Translations under genes and position numbers: made by a program
The notes under the pieces: generated by a model
Told to the model about the DNA's origin: nothing
The model's database searches: none
Seen by the model: only the letters and a program-made list of their open reading frames with translations
Assembly (NCBI GenBank): GCA_964416315.1
Contig: CAYQDR010000123.1
Coordinates: forward strand, 1-14,181
DNA from: CAYQDR01 sp964416315
GTDB taxonomy: Bacteria; Methylomirabilota; Methylomirabilia; Rokubacteriales; DASRDR01
Length of the DNA stretch: 14,181 nt
Direction of reading: 5' to 3'
Shown here: positions 1 to 7,020 of the stretch, one piece after another
How positions within the stretch are numbered: position 1 is the stretch's first letter
Layout: every line of letters starts with the position of its first letter

Positions 1-1553
1 TGCTCCAGGCCGTGGCCGACGAGCCCGAGGACCGGCTGCGCCGGGGGCTGGCCCAGCTCCAGGCGACCGAGTTCCTCTACGAGACGCGGCTGTTCCCGGA
101 CCTCGAGTACACGTTCCGGCACGCGCTCACTCACGAGGTCGCATACGGCAGTCTCCTCGCGGAGCGGCGGCGCGCCCTCCACGCCCGGATCGTGGAGACC
201 ATCGAAGCGCTCTATCCAGAACGCCTGGCCGAGCACGTGGAACGGCTGGCCCACCACGCCGTCCGGGGGGAGGTGTGGGCGAAGGCCGTGACGTATCTCC
301 GCCAGGCCGGGGCGAAAGCGATGGGCCGCTCCGCTTACCGCCAGGCGGCCTCCTGCTTCGAGGACGCCCTGGCGGCGCTGGAGCGGCTCCCGGAGAGCCG
401 GTGGAGGATGGAAGCGGACATCGATCTCCGTTGCGAGGTCCGCAACGCGTACCTGCCTCTTGCGCGACACGATCAGATCTTCGACCATCTCCGCGTAGCC
501 GAGCCGCTCGCCGCGGGGCTCGAAGATCGCGCCAGACTTGCCCGGGTGCTCGGCTATCTCAGCACGCAGCATCTGCTCGTGACGTGCGACTACGACCAGG
601 CGATGGCCACCGGCCAGCGTGCGCTGGCGCTCGCCACGGACCTCAGAGACTCAGAACTCGAGGTCGAGTTCACCCAGCGTCTAGGATTCGTCTACCACTA
701 CCTCGGCGACTATCGGCGTGCGGTCGAACTCAGCCGGAAGGCCATGGAAGCAGTGGCGGCAGATCCGCTCCAGCATCGCTTCGGTCCGCTGCTCACGTCG
801 GTTCTGGCGCGGGTCTGGTTGGTCTGGTCGCTGACGGAACTCGGGGATTTTCCTCAGGCCCGCGTGCTCGCGCAAGAGTCCATGGGGCTTGCCGCCGGAG
901 CGGATCTCTTCAGCCAGGTCTTCGCGCACAGCGCGCTCGGTCGGCTACATCTGTATGCCGGTGACCTCGAAGCGGCCATTCCGCCTCTCGAACGGGGTGT
1001 CGAGTTCTGCCGCGCCGCGCAAAGCTCGTACCTCCTGACGGTCGTAGGCTCGTGGTCGGGCTTGACGTATGCGCTCTCCGGGCGAACGTCGGAGGGCCTG
1101 CCGTTGCTCGAAGAAGCCGTGGAGAAGGCCGCTGACTTCCTGGTGGAGGAGCCATCCTTCCTCGGCAATCTCGGCCAGGGCTACCTGATGGCCGGCCGCC
1201 TCGCCGAGGCAAAGCGCCTCGCCCGGAGAGCGGTCGACCTCGCCCAGGCCCGCCGGGCCCGGGGGCAGGAAGCGGCGATGCATCGCCTAGTCGGCGACAT
1301 CGCCGCATATTGCGAGCCCCCCGATGCAGACGCAGCGGCGTTCTCGTACGGGCGGGCGATGGCGCTTGCCACCGAACTCGGCATGCGCCCGCTCGTCGCC
1401 CACTGCCACCTCGGCCTCGGCCGGCTCTCTCGCCGCACCGGTGACCGCACGAAGGCCGAGGAGCACCTGGCGACCGCGACGACGATGTACCGCGAGATGG
1501 ACATGCGCTTCTGGCTGGCGCAGGCGGAGGCGGAGCTGAAGGAGCTGGGCTGA
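1..1553 (+). CDS. C-terminal part of a cyclase/ATPase-type regulator with TPR repeats (5' end outside window)
   Basis: The reading frame is already open at the left edge (in-frame codons from base 3), so the GTG at base 12 is not the real start. Counting from that GTG, residues 35-49 (FRHALTHEVAYGSLL) match the conserved block that follows the AAA-type ATPase domain in large bacterial proteins built as zinc ribbon, class III adenylate/guanylate cyclase, ATPase, TPR. The remaining roughly 450 residues are Ala/Leu-rich helical pairs, consistent with tetratricopeptide (MalT-like) repeats used for protein contacts. No catalytic domain lies inside the window, so cyclase activity is inferred only from family architecture. 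The gene ends in TGA, and a decayed zinc-ribbon fragment begins inside that stop (TGATG). It could instead be a LuxR/MalT-type ATPase without a cyclase domain; the upstream sequence would decide. Confidence 0.8.
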   Translation, partial: LQAVADEPEDRLRRGLAQLQATEFLYETRLFPDLEYTFRHALTHEVAYGSLLAERRRALHARIVETIEALYPERLAEHVERLAHHAVRGEVWAKAVTYLRQAGAKAMGRSAYRQAASCFEDALAALERLPESRWRMEADIDLRCEVRNAYLPLARHDQIFDHLRVAEPLAAGLEDRARLARVLGYLSTQHLLVTCDYDQAMATGQRALALATDLRDSELEVEFTQRLGFVYHYLGDYRRAVELSRKAMEAVAADPLQHRFGPLLTSVLARVWLVWSLTELGDFPQARVLAQESMGLAAGADLFSQVFAHSALGRLHLYAGDLEAAIPPLERGVEFCRAAQSSYLLTVVGSWSGLTYALSGRTSEGLPLLEEAVEKAADFLVEEPSFLGNLGQGYLMAGRLAEAKRLARRAVDLAQARRARGQEAAMHRLVGDIAAYCEPPDADAAAFSYGRAMALATELGMRPLVAHCHLGLGRLSRRTGDRTKAEEHLATATTMYREMDMRFWLAQAEAELKELG

Positions 1554-1642
1554 TGCGCCGTTTGCAGTGCCGTTGTAAAAACGGGGAATGCGCTCGCTTC
1601 TGTGAGGAATGCGACGCGAGGCTCGTGATGTGTGTCCGTTGA
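1553..1642 (+). pseudogene. Decayed N-terminal zinc-ribbon fragment of a second cyclase-type regulator
   Basis: A 29-codon frame starts with the ATG that overlaps the previous gene's TGA. It contains the stretch ECARFCEECDARL, which closely resembles the first zinc ribbon at the N-terminus of cyclase/ATPase/TPR regulators (usually M-x-C-x-x-C ... FCEECGARL). Where the first cysteine is expected at codon 3, the sequence has CGT (Arg, 1559-1561), one transition away from TGT (Cys). The frame stops at TGA after the cysteine that would begin a second ribbon. I read it as the remnant of a tandem paralogue's 5' end. It may still be translated by coupling to the upstream gene, but a function seems unlikely. 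Confidence 0.55.
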
Positions 1643-1666
1643 GAAATGCGTTGCAGTGGTGGGATA

Positions 1667-1927
1667 ATGCCTGAGGTCAGTCGTTTCTTCGGGATCGTGG
1701 TCAAGATCTTCTATAACGATCACGCTCCACCACATTTTCACGCAGAGTACGGGGAGCACGAAGTGCTGGTCGAGATTGAGACCCTGACGACTTACCGAGG
1801 CTCGTTACCCCCCCGAGCCCTCGGGATGGTGCTGGAGTGGGCGACGCTCCATGGGGAGGAGCTTCGCCAGGATTGGGAGTTGGCGCGCAAGGGCGAACCT
1901 CTTCGCCCCATCGCCCCGCTCGCATGA
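1667..1927 (+). CDS. DUF4160 domain-containing protein
   Basis: This 86-residue protein begins MPEVSRFFGIVVKIFYNDH and continues with HAPPHFHAEYGEHEV, the hallmark His-rich N-terminal block of DUF4160. The C-terminal half holds the usual LPPRALGMVLEWA helix and a terminal block around ARKGEPLRPI. The ATG at 1667 is chosen over the in-frame ATG at 1646 because family members start directly at MPxxSRFFGI. The next gene, DUF2442, begins 13 bases downstream; these two families are very often adjacent. The biochemical role is unknown. Pairings of this kind have been suspected to be toxin-antitoxin-like or accessory modules, but nothing in the sequence proves it. Base composition here is visibly less GC-rich than in the flanking housekeeping genes, which fits horizontal acquisition. 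Confidence 0.85.
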   Translation: MPEVSRFFGIVVKIFYNDHAPPHFHAEYGEHEVLVEIETLTTYRGSLPPRALGMVLEWATLHGEELRQDWELARKGEPLRPIAPLA

Positions 1928-1940
1928 GGACGGCTGGGCC

Positions 1941-2249
1941 ATGAGTCTGATTCGAGTGAAAGAAGCCACGGCCATCGGGGAGTTCCGCCTCCGTCTCGTG
2001 TTGACGAACGGCGCTGTAGTCGAGCGAGACATTTCGGCCCTTTTGCACGGACCGATCTTCACGCCTCTAAGGCAAGACCCGGAGATGTTCCGCGATCTTC
2101 GCGTCGAAGGCGGAACCGTCGTTTGGGGAAACGGCGCGGACCTGTGTCCCGACGTGTTGATCTGGGGTGGGCCTCCGCCGAAGCCCGGTGACATGCGACC
2201 TATCCCCGCAACCCTGCGAGTGCCCAGGGTCGGACCGACTTCTTCATAA
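1941..2249 (+). CDS. DUF2442 domain-containing protein
   Basis: A 102-residue product starting at ATG 1941, 13 bases after the DUF4160 stop. The body matches the DUF2442 pattern: a beta strand around FRLRLVLTNGAVVERDISAL, a middle segment around GPIFTPLRQDPEMFRDLRVE, then the strand TVVWGNGADLCPDVLIWG. Family members fold as a small beta-rich domain whose role is not established; many sit beside DUF4160, as here. The last ~20 residues after PPPKPGD are a Pro/Arg-rich tail not typical of the core domain, so the native stop may have been lost or extended. The pair probably forms one transcription unit. No DNA-binding helix-turn-helix is evident. Confidence 0.85.
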   Translation: MSLIRVKEATAIGEFRLRLVLTNGAVVERDISALLHGPIFTPLRQDPEMFRDLRVEGGTVVWGNGADLCPDVLIWGGPPPKPGDMRPIPATLRVPRVGPTSS

Positions 2250-2313
2250 GGCGCCCGCCTGCCCTGGGCAATAGAATTCGAAGTGGAGAGAAGGTGCTTC
2301 AGGAAATCCTGAG

Positions 2314-2577
2314 ATGCGATGTCCGCAGTGTTCCTTCGACAATCCGCTGGGGATGGCGTTCTGCGGGCGCTGCGGGCTCAAGCTCACGTCTCTCTGTCCC
2401 TCCTGTGGCTTCGCCAATCCCGAGGGATTTGCCTTCTGCGGCAAGTGTGGCTCGCGCCTGACTCCTGACGCAGGTTTACTATCTCGCGAGCCGTCCGCTC
2501 GATTTACCTCCCCTCAGGCCTACACGCCGTTAGCGCTCCACCCTGAGCCGGGCGGAGCCAGCTGGGCTCTCAACTGA
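2314..2577 (+). CDS. Double zinc-ribbon protein, probable severed N-terminus of a cyclase-type regulator
   Basis: The 87-residue product has two tandem zinc ribbons with cysteines at 3, 6, 17, 20 and 28, 31, 42, 45, each reading CPxC ... FCGxCG. They are followed by a linker containing RFTSPQAYTP (residues 63-72). In full-length cyclase/ATPase/TPR regulators the same order of two ribbons and an 'SPEAYTP' linker leads directly into a class III cyclase domain. Here homology stops a few residues later and the frame ends in TGA at 2577 after a Pro/Gly-rich tail, with convergent zapA only 43 bases away. I infer a truncation with a breakpoint near 2535-2545. Either it is a gene fragment or a free zinc-binding domain is still made; the intact cysteines favour recent truncation or retained use. 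Confidence 0.7.
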   Translation: MRCPQCSFDNPLGMAFCGRCGLKLTSLCPSCGFANPEGFAFCGKCGSRLTPDAGLLSREPSARFTSPQAYTPLALHPEPGGASWALN

Positions 2578-2620
2578 AGGGGCCGAACCCGGGGGACAGC
2601 CCACCACGGCGCCCGCGGGC

Positions 2621-2899
2621 TCATGCGCCGCGGAGTGTCTTGCCGAGGCGCTCGACCAGGGCCTCGACGCGCGCCGCGACGGCGGCCTCCCGCTCCCGCG
2701 CCCGGAACAGCTCGTCCGCCACGTGCAGGCTCGCCAGCAGCGACAGGCGCATCGGCTCGTGCACGCGGGCCTCGACCCGGAGGGTCTGGATCCGGCCGTC
2801 CAGGTACTCCGCCAGGCTCCGGATGTACTCGGGCGAGCCCTGGCCCCGCACCGTGAGCCGCTGCCCGAGGAGCTCGATCTCGGCCCGCCCTTCGGTCAT
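2621..2899 (-). CDS. zapA: Cell division protein ZapA
   Basis: The 92-residue product opens MTEGRAEIELLGQRLTVRG, the beta-strand block of the ZapA family, followed by SPEYIRSLAEYLDGRIQTL and a long C-terminal helix with the family-typical LSLLASLHVADELFRARE segment that makes the coiled-coil dimer. ZapA binds FtsZ in the cytoplasm and promotes bundling of protofilaments at the division ring. The start is set at ATG 2899, which is preceded by AGGAGAGG at good spacing; the alternative ATG 18 bases upstream would place that ribosome binding site inside the coding region. It is the last gene of the pheS-pheT-coiled-coil group and is separated from the coiled-coil gene by repeat copy 1. zapA downstream of pheT is a recurrent bacterial arrangement. 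Confidence 0.88.
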   Translation of the reverse strand: MTEGRAEIELLGQRLTVRGQGSPEYIRSLAEYLDGRIQTLRVEARVHEPMRLSLLASLHVADELFRAREREAAVAARVEALVERLGKTLRGA

Positions 2900-2920
2900 G
2901 GCGCCTCTCCTTTCCATCGC

Positions 2921-3040
2921 GCCGGGTCAAGAACCGAGCAGATCAAGGACGCAGGCCCGAGGCGGCCCGAGGCGTATGCCGCATACGTCGAGGGTCGCCG
3001 AGGGCCGAGGACGCCGAGATGCGACGGTTATTGGCCCGGC
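2921..3040. repeat. Structured intergenic repeat, copy 1
   Basis: This 120 bp element lies between the coiled-coil gene and zapA. Its ends form a long closing stem: GCCGGGTCAAGAACCG (2921-2936) pairs with CGGTTATTGGCCCGGC (3025-3040), with one T·G wobble (2927/3034) and one G·A mismatch. A central hairpin has arms GGCGGCCC (2961-2968) and GGGTCGCC (2992-2999), conserved GAGG and TCGA on either side, and tip stem CGTATG-CCG-CATACG (2973-2987). AGGACGC motifs occur left (about 2946-2952) and right (about 3008-3014) of the central hairpin. It is the most divergent of the three copies and lacks the GGAGGAG segment. Positions and orientation match the copies at 5754 and 9217. Confidence 0.9.
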
Positions 3041-3043
3041 GGG

Positions 3044-3328
3044 TCACAGTCCTTCGATGCGAGACAGCTCCTTCAGCATCCCCTCGATCTGCCCCAGGAG
3101 CTGCTGCCGCTCCTGGAGGAGCCGGCGGTGCTCCCCCTCCAGGCGGCCCAGCGCTTCCTCCCGCTGACGAAGCGTCGCGACCTCGCGGGTCAGGGCCTCG
3201 ACGCGGGCGGTCAGCGCGGCGCGCTCCTCGGCGAGCCGCGCGTTGTCGGCGCGCAGCGTCTCGATGAGCTCGATCGCGCGCTGGACGTGTTGCTCGAGCA
3301 GCGCCAGGCGCTCGGCGGCCTCGGCCAT
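3044..3328 (-). CDS. Small coiled-coil protein between pheT and zapA (ZapB-like in form)
   Basis: The 94-residue product is almost entirely charged, Leu-rich heptad sequence (for example ERLALLEQHVQRAIELIETL near the start and HRRLLQERQQLLGQIEGMLK near the end), with no signal peptide or membrane segment, predicting an extended cytoplasmic coiled coil. Its ATG (3328-3326) shares a base with the pheT TGA stop (TGATG), so translation is probably coupled to pheT. The size, coiled-coil nature and position just upstream of zapA suggest a division-associated partner in the manner of ZapB, but coiled coils align with many unrelated proteins, so this is inference from context. Translation in the same frame upstream of this ATG runs through pheT out of frame and is not a gene. 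Confidence 0.8.
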   Translation of the reverse strand: MAEAAERLALLEQHVQRAIELIETLRADNARLAEERAALTARVEALTREVATLRQREEALGRLEGEHRRLLQERQQLLGQIEGMLKELSRIEGL

Positions 3329-5742
3329 CAGCCCCCCTCCCCTCCGTCCACGCCCCGCACCTCGGCGCCGAGGCTCGCCCGGAGCCGCTCGACGACCTCG
3401 CCGTGCATGGCGTTGACCTCCGCGTCCGTGAGCGTGCGATCCTCCGCCTGGTAGAGGAGCGAGTAGGCGAGGCTCTTCCGCCCCGCGCCCACCTGCTCGC
3501 CCGCGTACACGTCGAAGAGCGCGACCCGCTTGAGGCACGGATTCGGGATCGCCTGGATCGCGCGGCTGACCTCGGCCGCGGGCACGCCGGCGGGCAGGAT
3601 GACGGCCAGGTCGCGCTGGACGCCGGGGAACCGGGCCAGCGGCCGATGGACGACGGGCCGGGGGGGCACCGCCTCGAGGCGGTCCAGCGACAGCTCGGCG
3701 ACGAAGACCGGCGCCGGCAGATCGAAGGCGCGCTGGACGTCCGGGTGCAACTCGCCCACGACGCCGACCGGGGACCCCTGGACGACGACCGTCGCCGCGC
3801 GGCCCTGCTCGAGGTACGGGACCTCCGCGGCGTCCACCGTGACCTCGCCGCGGCCCAGGGCCTCGACGACGTTCTCCACGGCCCCCTTGACGTCGAACAC
3901 GTCGGCGCGCGCCTTCCCCGCGAACCACGCCCGCGGCGCCCGCAGGCCTGTGAGCGCGATGCCGACGCGCGTCTCCTCCCGCGCCAGCTCCCCGCGCCCC
4001 TGCGCCTCGAAGACCCGCCCCACCTCGAAGAGCCGGACGTCCGGCGCCTGCCGGCGCACGTTGGTGGCGAGCGCCTCGAGGAGCCCGAAGAGGAGCGTCG
4101 GCCGGAGGATCGAGCGGTCCGCGGCGAGCGGGTTCTGGAGCGTCACCACGCGCGGATCGTCCGGCGGCCAGCCGAGGTGCGCGAGATGGGCGGGGTTGAC
4201 CACCGAGAACGTGACCGCCTCCCGGCAGCCCGACGCGGCGAGCGCGCGGCGGACGGCGTCCTGCGCGACGAGCGGACGCGGCCGGCGGGTCAGGGCGAGC
4301 GTCCCCGACGGGATCGTCGAGGGGATCTCGCCGTAGCCCCAGATCCGCGCGACCTCCTCGACCAGGTCGTCCTCGAGGCTCACGTCCCGGCGGAAGGACG
4401 GCACGGCGACCTCGAACCCGGCCTCGCGCTCCTCGACCGGGAAGCCGAGCCCCCGGAGGATTCCCCCGACCACCGCCCGGGGCGGGCAGGCGCCGATCAC
4501 GCGCTGGATCCGCTCCAGCCGGAGCGCGAGCCGCGCCTCGGCGCGCGGCCGCGGGTACGCGTCGAGCACGCCGCGGGCGACGCGCCCGCCCGCCAGCTCC
4601 GCGATGAGCCGGGCGGCCCGGTCCAGCGCCTCGCGGAGCCCCTCGATGTCCGCCCCGCGCTCGAAGCGGTAGGAGGCCTCGGTGCTGAGCCCGAGCGCCT
4701 TCGCGGTGCGGCGGATGGACGCCGGCTTGAAGTACGCGCTCTCGAGGAGGACGCTCCGCGTCGCCGGGCCCACCTCGGTGTTCGCCCCGCCCATCACGCC
4801 GCCCACGGCGACCGCGCGCTCGGCGTCGGCGATGACGCACATCGTCTCCCGGAGCGTCCGCGCCTGCCCGTCGAGCGTGACGAGCGACTCCCCGGGGCGC
4901 GCCCGCCGGACGACGATGCGGCGCCCCGCCAGGAGATCGTAGTCGAAGGCGTGGAGCGGGTGGCCGAGCTCCCAGAGGACGTAGTTGGTCACGTCCACGA
5001 CGTTGTTGATCGGGCGGAGGCCGACGGCCCGCAGGCGCTGGGCCAACCAGGCCGGCGAGGGCCCGACCGTGACCCCCGTGATCAGGCGCGCCGCGTAGCG
5101 CGGGCAGAGCTCGGGGTCCTCGATGACGACCGAGCTGAGCGTCGCCGCGTCGGGGTCGCTCTCGGCGACGGCGGCCGGCGCCGCTCGGAGGCGCCCGCGG
5201 GTGAGCGCGGCCACCTCCCGTGCCACGCCGATCACGGAGAGACAGTCCGGCCGGTTCGGGGTGACCTCGACCTCGAAGACGACGTCGTCCAGCCCGAGGC
5301 AGGCGACCAGGTCCGCGCCGACCGGCGCGTCGGGGAGCAGGAGAATCGTCGCCCCGTCCTCCCCGAGGCCGAGCTCCGCCTCGGAGCAGAGCATCCCCTC
5401 GGAGACCGTGCCCTTGATCGGCGCGGCGGCGACCCGGCGGCCCCCGGGGAGTACAGCCCCGGGCGGCGCGAAGGCGGCGCGCACCCCGGGCCGCACGTTC
5501 GGCGCGCCGCAGACCACCCGGAAGCGCGCCGCACCGGTCGAGACCTGGCAGCGCGTGAGGCCCCCCCCGGCCGGATGGGGCTCGACGCCCTGGACCTCCC
5601 CGACGACGACGCCCGACAGCCCCGTCACGATCGGCGTCGCGCTCGCGACCTCGATCCCGGCCATCGTGAGGCGCTCGGCGGCCTCCCGGGGCGTCGCCCC
5701 GGTCTCGACGAGCTCGGTGAGCCACCGGTACGGAATCTTCAC
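3328..5742 (-). CDS. pheT: Phenylalanine--tRNA ligase beta subunit
   Basis: The 804-residue product joins PheS in the (alpha-beta)2 enzyme that charges tRNA-Phe in the cytoplasm. Visible domains in order: N-terminal KIPYRWLTELV; EMAP-like tRNA-binding domain (~40-150, including VVCGAPNVRPG and EGMLCSEAELG); B1/B3-B4 editing region starting with VTPNRPDCLSVIGVARE and containing YRFERG; B5 domain (~395-465); the catalytically inactive synthetase-like core with EDDLVEEVARIWGYGEIP; and the C-terminal FDX-ACB anticodon-binding domain (~705-800, FPGVQRDLAVILP ... SLAYSLLYQ). Length is normal for the family. The GTG at 5742 is chosen because it begins KIPYRWL and is preceded by GAGGGG; an upstream in-frame start would extend into repeat copy 2. 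It is separated from pheS by that repeat and overlaps the coiled-coil gene by one base. Confidence 0.96.
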   Translation of the reverse strand: MKIPYRWLTELVETGATPREAAERLTMAGIEVASATPIVTGLSGVVVGEVQGVEPHPAGGGLTRCQVSTGAARFRVVCGAPNVRPGVRAAFAPPGAVLPGGRRVAAAPIKGTVSEGMLCSEAELGLGEDGATILLLPDAPVGADLVACLGLDDVVFEVEVTPNRPDCLSVIGVAREVAALTRGRLRAAPAAVAESDPDAATLSSVVIEDPELCPRYAARLITGVTVGPSPAWLAQRLRAVGLRPINNVVDVTNYVLWELGHPLHAFDYDLLAGRRIVVRRARPGESLVTLDGQARTLRETMCVIADAERAVAVGGVMGGANTEVGPATRSVLLESAYFKPASIRRTAKALGLSTEASYRFERGADIEGLREALDRAARLIAELAGGRVARGVLDAYPRPRAEARLALRLERIQRVIGACPPRAVVGGILRGLGFPVEEREAGFEVAVPSFRRDVSLEDDLVEEVARIWGYGEIPSTIPSGTLALTRRPRPLVAQDAVRRALAASGCREAVTFSVVNPAHLAHLGWPPDDPRVVTLQNPLAADRSILRPTLLFGLLEALATNVRRQAPDVRLFEVGRVFEAQGRGELAREETRVGIALTGLRAPRAWFAGKARADVFDVKGAVENVVEALGRGEVTVDAAEVPYLEQGRAATVVVQGSPVGVVGELHPDVQRAFDLPAPVFVAELSLDRLEAVPPRPVVHRPLARFPGVQRDLAVILPAGVPAAEVSRAIQAIPNPCLKRVALFDVYAGEQVGAGRKSLAYSLLYQAEDRTLTDAEVNAMHGEVVERLRASLGAEVRGVDGGEGG

Positions 5743-5753
5743 CGTAGCCCCTC

Positions 5754-5878
5754 GCGCCGGGCCGAGAACCGAGCAGCCCAAGGACGCAGGGAGGAGCCCG
5801 GCCGAGGCGTACGCAGTTGTACGTTGAGGCCGGGCGACGACCGAGGACGCTGGGATGCGACGGTTATCGGCACGGCGC
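5754..5878. repeat. Structured intergenic repeat, copy 2
   Basis: This 125 bp element fills the pheS-pheT gap. Closing stem: GCGCCG (5754-5759) with CGGCGC (5873-5878), then CCGAGAACCG (5762-5771) with CGGTTATCGG (5861-5870), which has a single G·A mismatch. Central hairpin: arms GCCCGGCC (5796-5803) and GGCCGGGC (5828-5835), flanking GAGG and TTGA, tip CGTAC-GCAGTT-GTACG (5808-5823). AGGACGC occurs at about 5781-5787 and 5844-5850, each followed by a GGGA. The last base of the element is the first base of the complement of the pheS TAG stop (5878-5880). Compared with copies 1 and 3, the arm sequences differ but pairing is kept. Confidence 0.92.
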
Positions 5879-6900
5879 TAGAACTGCGAGAGGAAGCGGA
5901 GATCATTCTCGAAGAAGAGCCGGAGGTCGTCGATCCCGTACTTGAGCATCGCGATCCGCTCGACACCCATGCCGAAGGCCCAGCCCGTGACCTCCTCCGG
6001 GTCGTACCCGACCGTCCGGAGGACCTGCGGGTGGACCATGCCGGAGCCGAGGATCTCGAGCCACCCCGACGCCTTGCAGACGCGGCAGCCGGCCCCCTTG
6101 CAGAGGAAGCAGAGCACGTCCACCTCCGCCGAGGGCTCGGTGAACGGGAAGAAGGACGGGCGGAAGCGGATCCGGCTCCCCGGGCCGAACAGCTCGCGGG
6201 CGAAGAGCTCCAGCGTCCCCTTGAGGTCGCCCATCGAGATGTTCCGGTCCACCGCGAGCCCTTCGACCTGATGGAACACCGGGGAGTGCGTCATGTCGAA
6301 GGGGTCACGGCGGTAGACGCGCCCGGGCACGATGATCCGGACCGGCGGCTTCTGGGCGAGCATCGTCCGGATCTGGACCGGGGAGGTGTGCGTCCGCAGC
6401 AGGACCTCGTCCGCGACGTAGAACGTGTCCTGCATGTCGCGCGCCGGGTGGTCCTTGGGGATGTTCAGGGCCTCGAAGTTGTAGTAATCGGACTCGACCT
6501 CGGGCCCGTCGGCGACGGCGAAGCCGAGGCCCAGGAAGACGTCGATGATCTCGTCGAGGGTGCGCGTGAGGGGGTGGAGCGACCCCGGGACGACCCGGCG
6601 CCCCGGGAGGGTGAGATCCACCACGTCGGCGGCCAGGCGGGCGCGGCGCTCGACCTTCTCGACCGCGGCCAGGCGCTCGGCCAGCGCCGCCTCGATCTCG
6701 GTCTTGGCCTCGTTCGCCTCGCGCCCCACGACCGGCCGCTCGGCCGTCGGGAGCGCGGGCATCGAGCGGAGGAGCTGGGTGAGGAGGCCCTTCTTCCCGA
6801 GGTACTTGACCCGGACCTGCTCGAGGTCCCGGCTCGTGGCCGCCCGCTCCACCTCCTCGCGGGCGCCTTTCAGGATCGCGCGGACGCGCTTGTCGGCCAT
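5878..6900 (-). CDS. pheS: Phenylalanine--tRNA ligase alpha subunit
   Basis: The 340-residue product is the catalytic subunit of phenylalanyl-tRNA synthetase. The N-terminal ~85 residues form the tRNA-binding coiled coil (around EQVRVKYLGKKGLLTQLLRSM). Class II motifs follow: FLGLGFAVADGPEVESDYYNFEALN (motif 1 region), RVYRRDPFDMTHSPVFHQVEG (motif 2) and the C-terminal GMGVERIAMLKYGIDDLR (motif 3). A Cys cluster, CFLCKGAGCRVCKASGW, sits between motifs 2 and 3, as in the PheS variants that carry a zinc-knuckle-like insertion. Translation starts at ATG 6900 (MADKRVRAIL). Length is typical. A possible promoter lies just upstream. The gene ends in TAG directly against repeat copy 2. Confidence 0.96.
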   Translation of the reverse strand: MADKRVRAILKGAREEVERAATSRDLEQVRVKYLGKKGLLTQLLRSMPALPTAERPVVGREANEAKTEIEAALAERLAAVEKVERRARLAADVVDLTLPGRRVVPGSLHPLTRTLDEIIDVFLGLGFAVADGPEVESDYYNFEALNIPKDHPARDMQDTFYVADEVLLRTHTSPVQIRTMLAQKPPVRIIVPGRVYRRDPFDMTHSPVFHQVEGLAVDRNISMGDLKGTLELFARELFGPGSRIRFRPSFFPFTEPSAEVDVLCFLCKGAGCRVCKASGWLEILGSGMVHPQVLRTVGYDPEEVTGWAFGMGVERIAMLKYGIDDLRLFFENDLRFLSQF

Positions 6901-6917
6901 GGCTCGATCAGCCGCTC

Positions 6918-6946
6918 ATTCTACCGGAAGGCCGAGGCAGCGAGAA
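6918..6946 (-). promoter_or_regulatory. Possible promoter for pheS
   Basis: On the - strand the hexamer TAGAAT (6923-6918) is a good match to a -10 box and sits 17 bases after TTCTCG (6946-6941), a poor -35 match. A transcript would start about 10 bases ahead of the pheS ATG. Support is weak, but pheS does need its own promoter because the gene on its upstream side is on the opposite strand. Confidence 0.3.
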
Positions 6947-7020
6947 GGGGCGCGCCTTGACGGCGTCGGCGGGGCAGCCTACCGTGGCTCGCGCGAAGGG
7001 TCTCACACGAGGGCGCTGAC

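Noticed and set aside
1639..1668. Promoter TTGAGA-N18-GATAAT before the DUF4160 gene
   Set aside because: The -10 box would overlap the ATG at 1667, which is the family-supported start, so transcription would begin inside the gene.
2900..3043. 6S RNA (ssrS), which often neighbours zapA
   Set aside because: The gap is fully occupied by repeat copy 1, whose short closed hairpin layout repeats elsewhere in the window, unlike the single long 6S bubble structure.
3329..5725. Long - strand frame extending the coiled-coil gene upstream through pheT
   Set aside because: Only the last 94 codons look like a protein; the rest is an Arg/Gly-rich alternate-frame reading of pheT. The ATG at 3328 coupled to the pheT stop is the natural start.
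3403..6960. 1185-codon open frame on the + strand across pheT and pheS
   Set aside because: It is the antisense shadow of two well-recognised genes in GC-rich DNA; its product is low-complexity Arg/Asp/Pro/Glu-rich sequence with no domain.
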